Below, one piece after another: positions 25,860 to 36,593 of a stretch of 64,000 nt of DNA (its first letter is position 1; every line of letters begins with the position of its first letter). Source of the DNA: Byssochlamys sp. IMV 00236 (taxonomy: Eukaryota; Ascomycota; Eurotiomycetes; Eurotiales; Thermoascaceae); NCBI GenBank assembly GCA_001931875.2, contig MSJH02000622.1, forward strand, positions 124,001 through 188,000. Direction: 5' to 3'. Below the pieces are notes generated by a model. It worked only from the letters and a program-made list of their open reading frames with translations. It did not search any database and was not told the origin of the DNA. The position numbers were made by a program, and so were the translations under genes.

Positions 25860-26750
25860 GGCTGCGACTCCAGTAAATCACCCTCAATCAGCTTCTATGC
25901 GATGACATGGGTCACAGATGGAGACCGAGAGAGGGGCGATAGCAGATGGACAGTCCGGTCGCAGATCGTCTCGCGGTTCGATTTTCTGTTGACGCGGTGT
26001 TGTGCCTGAGTGCCCAGACCCGGCGCCGCGGTGTTTACGGTTTGCCGTGTCTGGCTTGGTGCAGAGCGGGGGATGACATAAGCACACGTGCTCGTCTCGA
26101 TGGACGGATTGGGAATTGGAATTGGGCAACCTTCGAATTCACGATGATGTTTCTTACTTTCCCTATGAATATAATATCCATTTGGATAGAGATCCGAACA
26201 CATATTACGATCAGTTGATTTGTCTAGTTTCGTAGTCGAAAAAAAAAAACAGAGGATCTCCGTGGAGCGTTTTCAGTCACCAGCTGAGAGTTCGGGATAC
26301 CTACCGATGGCAGTTTCCTTGGGAGATCAAACGCTATTTTTATATAGCCTAATACTTAATACACTATTCTACCATCCTTGTATTCCAATTATTTGCTCCA
26401 TTCAATGGAAATCTGCCAGTCGTATCACTCACTATTGCCAAGATGTCAGCGACGGAGACATTTCGGATACTTTTTCTTGGGTATTGTTTGCAACATCATG
26501 CTACGCTTTCTGATTCTCAAGCCTCCCAAGGTACCCCGGAGACATTCGGCGACTTTGTGATGTACCTATACGAGGGGCTTGTGGACTGCTGATGCGCGTC
26601 TCTATAGAACCTTGGATGAGTTAGGCCACCCGTTGGAATATAGAGATATATATATCCCGCCAAAGTGACCACCACCACTCTATTACCGAACAACTACCAT
26701 AGACCCAATATTTAACAATACATATATCTTTTGAATATTCGTCGCATATC
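25860..26750. promoter_or_regulatory. Divergent intergenic region of SMC2 and the methyltransferase
   Basis: No gene was found. A GACGCG motif (25991-25996) sits about 130 nt before the SMC2 start, a weaker match to the cell-cycle motifs near ORC4 and PSF2. A CACGTG E-box-like core lies near 26085. An A-run occurs near 26240. Confidence 0.5.
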
Positions 26751-27818
26751 ATGTCCACCGTCCCAGAGCTCAAAGCACTATGGGAGGATCCCACCTTCGC
26801 ATCCCGCTACCGGTTCGCAGAAGGGATCACCGGCCCGTATGCTAAGCACCTCGTTGAACAATCAGGAATCCAATCTACCAAGGAAAGACCGCTTATTATT
26901 CTCGATAATGCATGCGGAACCGGCGTTGTGGCTGAAAATCTGCACGAGTTGTTGGATGAAGAAGCCAAAAGTAACATGCAGCTGACCTGCGCTGATGTAT
27001 CTGAGGTTATGCTTGAGATAACCAAAAGAAGAATACAAGAGGAAGGATGGAAGAATACGGAAACGAAGGTCGTGGATGCGCAGAAGACAGATCTTGCTAG
27101 TTCGCATTATTCACATGTTTTCGCGGCGTTCGGTAGGTATCCTTGATCAAAAATGACAGGATGAAATAGCTGCTGACTTGGATCGATAAGTCATCATGGC
27201 ACTCCCTGACCCGTTCGCAGCCATTAAAGGTCGGTATCAGTCATGAGATGTGGCTTATCTCCAGTGTAATTGTTTTGACTACTAACGATATAAGAAGAAT
27301 CCTTTCGAATCCTAAAACCCGGTGGAACATTCGCGTTTTCGACGTGGATAAAAAGTAAGTCACTTACAAAGCCTCAAGCTGTTACAAAGTATTCTAGCTG
27401 ATGCATCATATCTTTTGACGCAGGCGGATGGTTCTCAGATCTTAGGGACGCTGTCGCAACAATACCAGGAAACCTTCCCTTTCCATCCCAGAAAGAGTTC
27501 CTTGCTGCTATAGGCAAGGGTCACTGGGACGATGAGGCTTGGATCGCTTCATGTCTTCGAGAACACGGATTCGAGGACGTTTCGGTGAAGCCGATACAGG
27601 AGACTGTGGTAGTGGATAACCACGACCAGTTTATTACTATGTTATCGAGCATGATTCCCCTCATCACGTCCAGGTTCTGGAGTGAAGACCAAAAACAAGC
27701 ACACGAGAAGGATATAGCACCTGTCATGCGGACGTACTTGGAAAACAAGTATGGGAAGGACCAGCCTATTGAGACGGATTGGATTGCTATTCTGTCTTCA
27801 GCTAAGAAACCAATGTAG
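26751..27818 (+). CDS. SAM-dependent class I methyltransferase
   Basis: Small-molecule type methyltransferase of the UbiE/COQ5-like fold; the substrate is unknown. Exons are 26751-27132, 27191-27229, 27295-27354 and 27424-27818, giving 291 residues. Motif I, ILDNACGTGVVAE, lies at about 50-62 and binds SAM. An acidic residue after the second strand (TCADVSEVML) and the VVDAQKTDL segment fit motifs II-III. A region of the type LKPGGTFAFSTW follows, as in this superfamily. Two internal exons are very short (39 and 60 nt). Intron 2 uses the weak donor GTCGGT but has a perfect ACTAAC branch site. It is divergent from SMC2 and has no pathway neighbours. Secondary metabolism or a stress role are guesses. 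Confidence 0.85.
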
Positions 27819-28187
27819 CTTCCTAGAGACTAGTTCGCAGTCGAAACACGAGCGACTATAATGCAGATATGGCTATCCCTTCCCTCTTCCAGCAGTTCAA
27901 CGATAGACAGTTCTAAATGCTAACAGCCGTTGGAGTTTAACTGCGTTACTATGACATAACACTCCCCGACTACGGCGTCCTGTAGGAAAAGGGACAGGGT
28001 CTACTACAGTCAAGGGGAGGTTCTTGCGCATACGAAGAAAACTGGAGGGATGTTCGAGTATGTGTCGTGGTCTCCAGACCGCTACCGTTTCCGGTGCCGT
28101 TGATACATTTTGCAGATCGTTGGACAATACATAAATTGGTCTTCAACCAAACCCATTTCTGATCGAGTACCATGTGCTAAGAACAAT
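27819..28187. other. Convergent 3' region, methyltransferase / NOT2
   Basis: Two genes end towards each other here. No gene or structured element was recognised; the stretch should hold both 3' UTRs. Confidence 0.6.
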
Positions 28188-30475
28188 TCATGAAGCATGA
28201 GGCGGAAAGCCGACAGTGCGTGCGATACTCCTGTTTGGGTCCAGCCTGTTGTCAAGATCTTCATAGCGAAGGATAAACTCTCGCTGCATGAAAAATTAGT
28301 TAGCTATATCGTTGCAGATTTGGTCTGTGGCAAAGGGAGAAGACCTACCCGAATCTTCTTCCAGCTCGCGGCATCCCACCACAAGTAGACGCCTCGTTCG
28401 CTTACACCCCTCTCCACATCCACGGGTCCTGGGTAAGTTTCGTCTCGCGTCAACCAACATCTTTCCACCTTGTGGTATCTCCATTTGCGGCCCATGAGCT
28501 CCTCGGCTACGAGTTCCTGCATTATATCTCGCGGCATACTGTAGAATATGTAGAATAGAGTTTCATCACTGAAGCTCGGGATGCGAGACTGAAGAGGTTG
28601 GATATTTGCCACCGCGTAGCAAGAAGGAAGGGAATAATCCTGTTCCAAAGGCACCGTTGACATGGACGAGACGAAGGGGGAGGCAACGGATGGATGAAGT
28701 GGCCTTCAGAGCTTGTCAGCATAGTACAATAATGTCATTCGTCGAAATAATTTGGAAACGCACTCAGGCTGGTTGAGGTCTAAGCCGAGAGTCATCAGAT
28801 CTTGACCTACTGCAAGACTAGCGACGTCTGGGCTTTCGCTATGGATCATTCGTAGCAATCCAGCAAGACCAAATCTGTCTATCTCGCTCATTTGAGATAA
28901 AGGCGGCTGTTCAGCGCTCTGGGTAGCTCCCGCTGAGTCTTGCCCTTCGGCTGAAGAACCCCCAGTTTGCTGCTGGCGCTGTTGCATCTGTTGCAACTGC
29001 GCCTGAGTTGCCTGTTCAGTGAAAGCGGCACGTTGGTTGGAAGAAATGGAGCCGCTCAAGTCCTGTAGAGACGAATTAGAAACCATAGGATACCAGAAGC
29101 AACGCGTGATGTACCTCTTTATCTTGACTCAGAATACCATTTGATCCTTGGTTGATAGGCGATCTCGATGCAGACATGCCTATGTATGATAATGAGCCCA
29201 ACTCGCCCACACTCTGTGTATTTTGAAGCCTGGCTCCCGTACCTGTAGCTGTTGGTGACATGATCCTGGCGGTCTCCTGCCCGTTCATGGATGCTGCCAT
29301 CATGTTGCGATTTTGGGCTGACTGTGTCTGATTTATTCCAGAAAATGCAATGTTGCTGGCGTAGTTTCCGAATCCCGCGTTCTGAAGTAATGATTCCCTT
29401 CGTTCCTGGCCTAGGTCTCCATGGACATTCCTTCCTAAGGGCGGAAATTCTTCAATATTGCCCGTTTGAGGCTGACTGCTAGCACCGAGTTGGCCACTGA
29501 TTCCTCGACCACCGTTGCGGAAATCGTCGAGCCTGTTCGCAAATTGTGCTCCTGACGGGAAAAGATCCTCGTGTGAAGGTTGGGATTGCTGCTGAGGCAA
29601 ATGAGACTGTGTTTGCGATGCTCGTGACGGCGCTTGCGATGAAGGAGGTTGTTGTCGTTGGACTGGGGTCTGCTGTGTTGCACGTTGGCTTGCGTTGGCC
29701 CATACTGCTTGTCCAGGGGCTTGAGACTGCGATTGCGGGGGTGCTCCAGACAACGATGGGAATTCCCTACCCCAAATGCTTTGTTCAGTGTCCGCAAACC
29801 ACTAATCTCTCATGACACGGATCTCACTTACGAAAGATCCAGAGGAGTTGCGGGCTGCGATCCTCCTAGGCTCTGTGCGAAGCTCCCCATGGTCCCCATG
29901 TTACGTTGCTGATTATTCTGAAGGCCTGGTGCGCCTCCCATAGGCAGTCCGAAATTCCAATTAGCGGTATTCCCTGTCCACCACCCTCAGCCCGTTAGTC
30001 TCTAGGTATTTGTATCCGGAAATCATCAGATGTTATTATCGCACCAATTTTGCCGTTTGGTAAGCGCGCCGAGGCCAACGTCGCATTTCGCGCCTGAGCT
30101 TGTTGTTGGGCGGGGAATCCGGACATGCCTCTCAGAGGCTGTGGGCCTGGTCCTGTATTATCCACCGAGCTGTCAGCCTTCCTTCTTGGAGCAGAATCTT
30201 CTGAAGATGCTGCGACCACTTTAGCCCAAGTCGCAGGCGATTTGGATGGGCGCCCGCAGGAATTGTCAACCGCCGCCAAGGACGAATCCATCTTGTGGGA
30301 GCGAATGTGGATAAGATCGAAGGGTTGGTCTCAGATGCATAGGGCCTGAAGCATTCCCAAAGCAAAATAGGCCCAAAAGATGTGTCTTTCGAGAGACATC
30401 CAGACCATCACCGCAGCAATAGTAGATAAACGGGGACACATCGTAACTGAGGACTGACGAACCTGGCCGATTCAT
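28188..30475 (-). CDS. not2: CCR4-NOT complex subunit NOT2 (CDC36-like)
   Basis: Scaffold subunit of CCR4-NOT, which shortens mRNA poly(A) tails and affects transcription. Modelled exons are 30475-30463, 30152-30045, 29973-29832, 29766-29115, 29062-28764, 28703-28349 and 28283-28188, giving 554 residues. The N-terminus is Gln/Ser/Pro-rich and disordered, with the LDLSEFPSLSG motif. A conserved Leu-rich anchor (FGLAGLLRMIHSESPDVASL) follows. The NOT-box is at the C-terminus, FSDETLFYIFYSMPRDIMQELVA and beyond. The start is uncertain: a 13-nt first exon spliced to PGPQPLRGMSGF fits fungal relatives and a CTGAC branch site, but needs the weak donor GTTCGT. An ATG at 30291 reads straight into the same frame and is the alternative. 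Confidence 0.88.
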
Positions 30476-31521
30476 TCTGGGAAGGTAGATAGCCTCAACA
30501 ATCTCTCAGAAGGAGCTGCGGAGCTTGACAAAGTGTAGGAAGGTCCCACCAGGACTCTCTATAGTGTATATAGTATGGAAGTTGCTGCTCAGAAGCTCCG
30601 TTAACAAAGGTTCATGCGGCGCAGTTGCTCGCTCCATTGCTGGAGGTGGAGAGAATATAGCCGCGCGCTTCGTGAGTCTTGCGCACGGGCCACATGTTAA
30701 CCGAGCGGTAGAGAGGGCACTATTCTGATACTTATACAATTCTGAATGTAGAGTTATCTCCTTTGATAGAGCTATATATTTTGCTACCAATATGATCGGA
30801 TAAAAATCTGGTGATCGTTTCTGGTGAAGTGCGATTTTCATAGCGCATATATACTAGTAGTAGACACCTCGTGCTACAAACTACGGCCATACGTGAGATT
30901 TTCAGCATCTCAGTGATGCATGAACCATCCTAGCTTGTTCAAAAGACGGCGATGTAGAAAAGAACAAGTTTTGAGTTTGAAACTATTGTGGCAAGCTAGC
31001 TTGACTCTAATAGATATAGAATCTGATAGACTAACTAGTGCCACTCTCTTAGATAATCTCGGGGTACGCCATAACTAGTCATATACCAACCCCCCCCTAA
31101 TTCTATGCAATATAGAGGCACATAGTGTTGCAGCAATACTTTCTGACTTGGATGACAGACATACATTACTATACTCTACTCTACTCTTTTCTATGTCTGG
31201 GATCCCGACTGACGAAATGGGGTGTTCACGGTTATACAGCCAAGGATCCAAATTTCTCCCAAAAATAGAATGAGCCAGGCTAGAACTAAGAGCAACATTA
31301 GCAGAAAAGGACGATGATATGAACACCTACCATGTGTGCAACTGGCAAAACCGAGATTATCTCCATATGATTGGAGAAAGAATATAACTACCTAGTTCGG
31401 CATAGTTTGTCATGTACCGCGCTTCTCCGTAGCCGCTCTTTAGCGCCGGCCGCAACTCAAGTCCGCAAAAAGTGGACGTTTGAAGGCAGTTCGATCGTAA
31501 CGTCGCGCAACAACAGTCCCA
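30476..31521. promoter_or_regulatory. Divergent intergenic region of NOT2 and MRPL4
   Basis: No convincing gene. A 111-codon minus-strand frame at 30506-30841 has no recognisable motif. The middle is AT-rich, with TACTCTACTCTACTCT-type repeats near 31171-31190. Confidence 0.55.
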
Positions 31522-32467
31522 ATGCATCGGCAATCATTGCTGAGGCTCTCTCGCCAGTATGGGGCTTCTCCCCTGGTCGAATTACCCCCTCCATATCTCG
31601 CGCCTTCCCTTCACTTCTCCATAATCCGATCACCGACCCAGAGCTCGAGCTTTTCTTCCACGGCTGCTGCGGCTGGAAAGGATCTGAGCAAGTCTCGCGG
31701 CGTTTCTGCGATTCACAGAACTGGCCCCAAGCATCCACTGGGAGTCTCCAAGTATCCGTTGCCGAAGCCTGTGCTGTCGGCCCGACAGGCTCGTGATCCT
31801 ACTCCCAACCATGGCCTATGGGAGTTCTTTCCGAAGGACAAGCAGGCACTGAGCAGCCCTGAATATGATATCGCACACGGTAAGCACTTCTTTCATGTGA
31901 ATTGCAAGCCTTCGCTCATTGGTTCTAGGCCGCCCTTGGTCTATCCAGGAACTCCGCGAGAAGTCTTTCGAAGATCTCCACAGCCTTTGGTGGGTTTGCG
32001 TCAAGGAGCGCAACAGGATAGCTACATCCAATCTGGAAAGGAAGAGGCTGAAGGCCGGTTATGGAGAATACGAGGCCAATGATCGTGACAGAGTGGTGAG
32101 TCGTCGCTGAGTTGTCTTTTGTGTTGGAACTGCATCGAGCCCGAGCAACGATATACCCGTCGTCCAGTTACATCAGTTACCGCAATCATGGTGATGAGAA
32201 TCTGGAGTATATAATGAGCTTGCTTATGCTGTTCCTTGTCCCTCCCCGCTACCGAACTTCAGTGCATTCCAGCTGTTTCCGTCTTGTGGTCAAGTCAATC
32301 GTGCTGACAACATCCCCTTCCAGATTCGAGTTACGCAGAATGGCATCAAGCATGTCCTTCGGGAGAGATGGTACGCCTGGGAAGATGCGCAGCACCTATA
32401 CAACAGTGGTTACCGACCGGAGGCGGATGAGGGTAGCTTCGAGGAAGAGACTGCTCAGAAAGCGTGA
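31522..32467 (+). CDS. MRPL4: Mitochondrial ribosomal protein uL29m (MRPL4)
   Basis: Large-subunit protein of the mitochondrial ribosome, near the exit tunnel. Exons are 31522-31879, 31929-32095 and 32324-32467, giving 222 residues. The first 50 or so residues are Arg/Ser/Ala-rich with few acids, as in a mitochondrial presequence. The MRP-L47 core begins at [16 protein letters not shown]. It continues [20 protein letters not shown] and [17 protein letters not shown]. The last exon gives [14 protein letters not shown] and an acidic tail. Splice phases agree throughout. Intron 2 is long for this window (228 nt). Confidence 0.92.
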
Positions 32468-33002
32468 GCTAGAGCGTCTCGATGGGAAGTGCAGCATACA
32501 GTGCTTCAGATATCCCCTCGGATTCATGTATTATCACGCGATTTCATCTCCTGAAGTGTATCATTAATTATGTTTGCCGTTGTTGATACAAGTGGAAACG
32601 ATTGGAACTGTAGACCCCTTTTCCACTCTACGATTCCAACCTCCCCTAGACTCCCTTGAATATTCTCCTCAAAGACTCGGTCATTAAAATAAGCTGGAGG
32701 ATAATAATTCTAGACTGGCTGTCGTTTGTAAACTCTCGTGTCTCAAGGTTATCCGTCGATCCATCTTAGCGTTTGTGTTAGAGAAGGCTAAACCAATCTC
32801 ACCGCTTGTTGGGGCGACGCTCTGCGGGGACAATCCAGTTTAGGAGGCTAAGGCGAGGGAGTTGGTCGTAGCTTGACCAGCGCACCTCATAGTGACCAAC
32901 ACACTTGACACCGCAACATAAGGCTTCCGTCTCCTGTCTTTCTATCTATCATCTGTTCTGTATCACATTCCTTACTTCTAAGATTCACTGTTGATACCCG
33001 CC
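32468..33002. other. Intergenic region between MRPL4 and GDI1
   Basis: Both genes run the same way. The stretch should hold the MRPL4 3' UTR and the GDI1 promoter; pyrimidine-rich sequence precedes the GDI1 start. No other feature was seen. Confidence 0.6.
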
Positions 33003-34868
33003 ATGGAAGGCGTTGCTCCGGAGTATGACTTCATTGTGCTGGGCACAGGTAATGATTACCCCGCCATCCCCTAACTTCACTGACCGCTAACCCTGCAAAT
33101 AGGCTTGACGGAGTGTGTGCTTTCGGGGTGAGTATTATCATCTGTGGTGCATCGTGAAGAGCTCCCTAACTCTCTTTCCAGTGTCCTGAGTGTCAAAGGA
33201 TACAAGGTCCTTCACATCGACCGCAATCCTTACTATGGCGGGTAAGTAGCTAGACTGGCCCCTGATGGTGTCCATTGGGAGAAGAAGCTAACAAGTAAAC
33301 AAAGAGAATCTGCATCCGTGAACATTGAAACTGTTAGAAACCTCCTACCCTTTCGTCTAATATTTCGATCGGCCTTTCGTCTGATGTGAGCTTTTGTCTG
33401 GAACTTCCGCTAATACCCCTAAAAGCTGTTCAAAAAGTACGGCAATGTCCCCGCTGGGGAGGAGCCGTGGAAGAAATACGGCAGGACCCATGACTGGAAC
33501 ATCGACCTCGTGCCTAAGCTGTTGATGTCCAACGGTGACCTTTCGAGTATTCTCGCCTCGACCAACGTCCATGAGTATGTCAAGTTCACGTCGATCGCTG
33601 GCAGCTACGTCCACAAGGGAAATGATGTGAACAAGGTCCCCTCGAGTGCCGCCGAGGCCCTGCGCTCCCCGCTGCTTGGATTGTTCGAGAAGAGAAGAGC
33701 AAAGAAGTTCCTGGAGTGGGTTGGGGAGTTCAAAGCCGATGAAGTGTCGACTCATGCTGGTGAGTTCATTGTCAGGTAGTTCTTATGGCCCTGCTAATAT
33801 ACGTTAGGTCTGGATTTGCATAAGAGCACAATGAAGGATGTCTATGACAAATTTGGACTCGAGGAAGGTACTCGTGATTTCATTGGTCACGCAATGGCGC
33901 TGTATCAGTCAGATGACTATCTCGATGTCCCGAAACTGCCAGGTGAAACCGACGAATCGGACTCACTAAAGGCCAGACGGTTCCAGAGCATCCTGGAGAC
34001 AATCGACCGTATCCGCCTGTACGTCAACTCTATGGGAAAGTATGGCGGCTCGCCATACATCTACCCCTTGTACGGTCTTGGAGAGCTCCCGCAGGGATTT
34101 GCCCGTCTTTCTGCTATCTACGGTGGTACCTACATGCTGAACACCAGCATTGACGAGATCCTTTACGATGCCGATGGTAAGGTTTCGGGCATCAAGGCGA
34201 CCATGCGGGAACCTGGCGATGGCAGTGTGGTCATGAACTTTGAGACCAAGACGAAGAAGATCATTGCCGACCCATCATATTTCCCCGAAAAGGTCGAACC
34301 TTACGACCACTTGCTAAAGGCAATCTGTATCCTGAAGCACCCGATCCCCAAGACGGACTCGAGCGATTCGCTGCAGTTGATTATCCCGCAGTCTCAAGTC
34401 AACCAGAAGAAAGGTTAGTTCGAATCGACTCTGCAGATTTGTAATGAGAGCTCTTTCTTACGCGAAACAGATACCTACATTGCTATGGTGTCTTCGACGC
34501 ACTGCGTCTGCCCCAAGGGCTACTACATTGCCATTGTTTCTAAGATCCTTGAGGACCAGGACAACTGGCACGCAGAACTCAACCATGGATTCAAGCTCCT
34601 TGGTGACATTGAGGAGAGATTCATGGGTCCTCCTGCTCCTCTTTACAGGCCAAAGGCGAACCTGCCCAACGACAACATCTTCATCTCGAAGAGCTACGAT
34701 GCTACAACTCATTTCGAGACGACTACAGGTTAGTATAACTGTATATTTCTTCCATCTACAGCGATAGTTACTGACACCTCGACAGAGAACATTAGAGAGA
34801 TTTACAAGCAGGCGGTTGGCGAAGAATTGGTCGTCGATAACCTCAAGAAGATCTCGGCTGAGGAATAG
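33003..34868 (+). CDS. gdi1: Rab GDP-dissociation inhibitor
   Basis: Cytosolic protein that extracts prenylated GDP-bound Rab GTPases from membranes and recycles them in vesicle traffic. Eight exons (33003-33048, 33103-33127, 33182-33241, 33305-33332, 33426-33759, 33808-34413, 34471-34728, 34786-34868) give 479 residues. The N-terminus YDFIVLGTGLTECVLSG is the conserved GDI/REP nucleotide-fold segment, followed by VLHIDRNPYYGGESASV. Later blocks such as NIDLVPKLLMSNG, YIYPLYGLGELPQGFARLSA and GGTYMLN are typical of GDI. Exons 2 and 4 are microexons of 25 and 28 nt. The donor of intron 4 is GTTAGA, weak but forced by frame and by LFKKYGNV. Confidence 0.95.
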
Positions 34869-35124
34869 ACAACGATGGATCCCGTTAGCACCTTGAGCCA
34901 AAAGATAAATATTCTTAATTATTGGACATCCGGTATCACCGTTATTGATTGGATGCTATTGCGTAAGAGCTCTAGTACTAAGCGAAACATATGATCAATC
35001 ATTCTTTTCATGTTATCTCGTCATATAAACCTTAGCGAAAAATAATATTGTTGTAGATCAGCCATGCGTATCTCCAAAAAGGCTGTAAGCATTCGTATCT
35101 AATGGGTATCTATCCAGATGAAGA

Positions 35125-35728
35125 TTAGATTTTGGAAGCTTCCGGATCCGTGTTTACTTTGTCGTGTTCTCCGATAGCACATAAAACGTTGGTGTCGGTC
35201 CTCCAGATTTCAGATCTTAACAATGCAAGTCGCTGACCCACATGGATCACTTCATTGACAATTCTGATCTCTGTGCCTTCTGGTATAGGGCGAAGGTAGG
35301 TGACCTTAAGATTCCTGCTTACACCACCCAAGGAGAAGCGTCCTGGTCGCGACACGGACGCAAGGACAGTGCTCGAGAGATTGTCTATCAGAGTTGCGGC
35401 GCATCCACCGTGCAGGTTGCCCATTCGATTGCAAAGATCCGGGGTCACTCTCAGAAGATACGCGACACGAGGAGAAGGTTCTCTGGTTGCATATTCGAAG
35501 CGCAACTGGCTGCGATTAGCATCGATACCCCAGGACTGTCAGGTCGCGATACGTGTCAGCGATGTCTTTAAACAATTTCGTCGCCCCGTATGAAGTGTCC
35601 AGACTCCAAAGTAACTCCCGCGGGAATGGGAGTATGCTAACCTCTTGTTCCGTGTTGAGAATGACCTCCTTGAACCAGTGGTAGATGGGTGTCTCGAAAT
35701 CGTCGAGTTTCCTGGTCGGGGCGGTCAT
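35125..35728 (-). CDS. Hotdog-fold (PaaI/4HBT) acyl-CoA thioesterase-like protein
   Basis: Probably hydrolyses an acyl-CoA thioester; the substrate is unknown. Exons are 35728-35642 and 35535-35125, giving 165 residues, typical of single-domain hotdog thioesterases such as ACOT13. The active-site region is CNRMGNLHGGCAATLIDN, with the conserved His-Gly-Gly, followed by the helix LSSTVLASV. The later LKVTYLRPIPEGTEIRI strand is also typical. The 106-nt intron has a CTGAC branch site, and reading through it hits a stop, so splicing is needed. The start is the first ATG in frame. It lies tail to tail with GDI1. Confidence 0.85.
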
Positions 35729-36593
35729 CGTTGCGAAAGATAGCGAGGTTCGATAATGAGCAGCAAGGAGCGCGTCAACAAAAGAAAGAGACCCTTCAGA
35801 CAAAGCTCATCCTGACGGACTTATATACTGCCCTGTATGTATGATATAAAGCAGTATTCCGAGTCGCTAGCTGTGCGCGTTGAGGGCGTTCTGGCTTTCG
35901 ACACGCTTACCTACGCCGAGGCCGACTTCCTCGGCTCGTCGGTCGCTGTCTATCTCAGTGACAATTGATGCATATCCTGCCCAAATACAAGACTCTCAGG
36001 AATAACAGACAGCGCTAACTGTTCTCAACAGAGCATTTGTATCAGCACTGTGCCATCGTTTCCTGCGTTATTATAGGGAATGAGAACTGCGAGTCACCTT
36101 TTTACGCCCGAAACTACCGGGTGTCGATGAAGACGAGACCGCATTGCCAGTAACAATAAACCTCAAAAAAAAAAAAAAAAAAAAAAAAAAAACAAAAAAA
36201 AACCACGAGGTGCAATTTGATTCCTGCACTTTCCTTCGATAGGGATAGGTAAAGTAGAAACGATAATGTAAACCCAGCTGCATCAATCCCTTTCAATTGC
36301 TTATCCGATAACTATTTCCAAGAATTCTAGATGCCATCAGCCTTTGGTCTTGTCTGTCTTGAGACGCCCAGCTGCTGTGATTTTTTTTGGTTGCTCCTTC
36401 CTAGAACAATGGCTGGGGAAGGGAGTGACGAACCTGAATCTGCGTTTTCTCAACTCACGGCATCGTGATAGTGTCCTGCTTGATTACTCTTCATCAGATA
36501 TTCGTTACTTATTACTTCTTCCTTGACACATCAAGGAGTCGCTGGCGACCCCTTATCATTACCTCACTCCCCTACATATCAAAGACTGTCAGG
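35729..36593. promoter_or_regulatory. Divergent intergenic region, thioesterase / MACPF-like gene
   Basis: No gene is supported. It includes a 38-bp A-rich homopolymer tract (36165-36202), whose complement only seems to code for Phe runs. Confidence 0.55.
36165..36202 (+). repeat. Poly-A tract, 28 A + C + 9 A
   Basis: A run of 28 adenines, one cytosine and nine more adenines. It could be slippage-expanded promoter sequence, or the tail of an old retroposed copy, though no coding body was recognised beside it. Length may be unreliable because of sequencing or assembly error. Confidence 0.85.

Noticed and set aside
30506..30841. 111-codon minus-strand frame between NOT2 and MRPL4
   Set aside because: No motif, no supporting splice partner; treated as chance.
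34414..34436. Second tRNA-like B-box word in a GDI1 intron
   Set aside because: No cloverleaf partner arms; it is the normal start of an intron.
35536..35641. Reading straight through the thioesterase intron as coding
   Set aside because: The frame hits a stop just after the intron, and the conserved SWGIDANRSQ segment is only in frame after splicing.
36071..36296. Phe-rich frames on the minus strand
   Set aside because: Produced by the poly-A tract read on the opposite strand.
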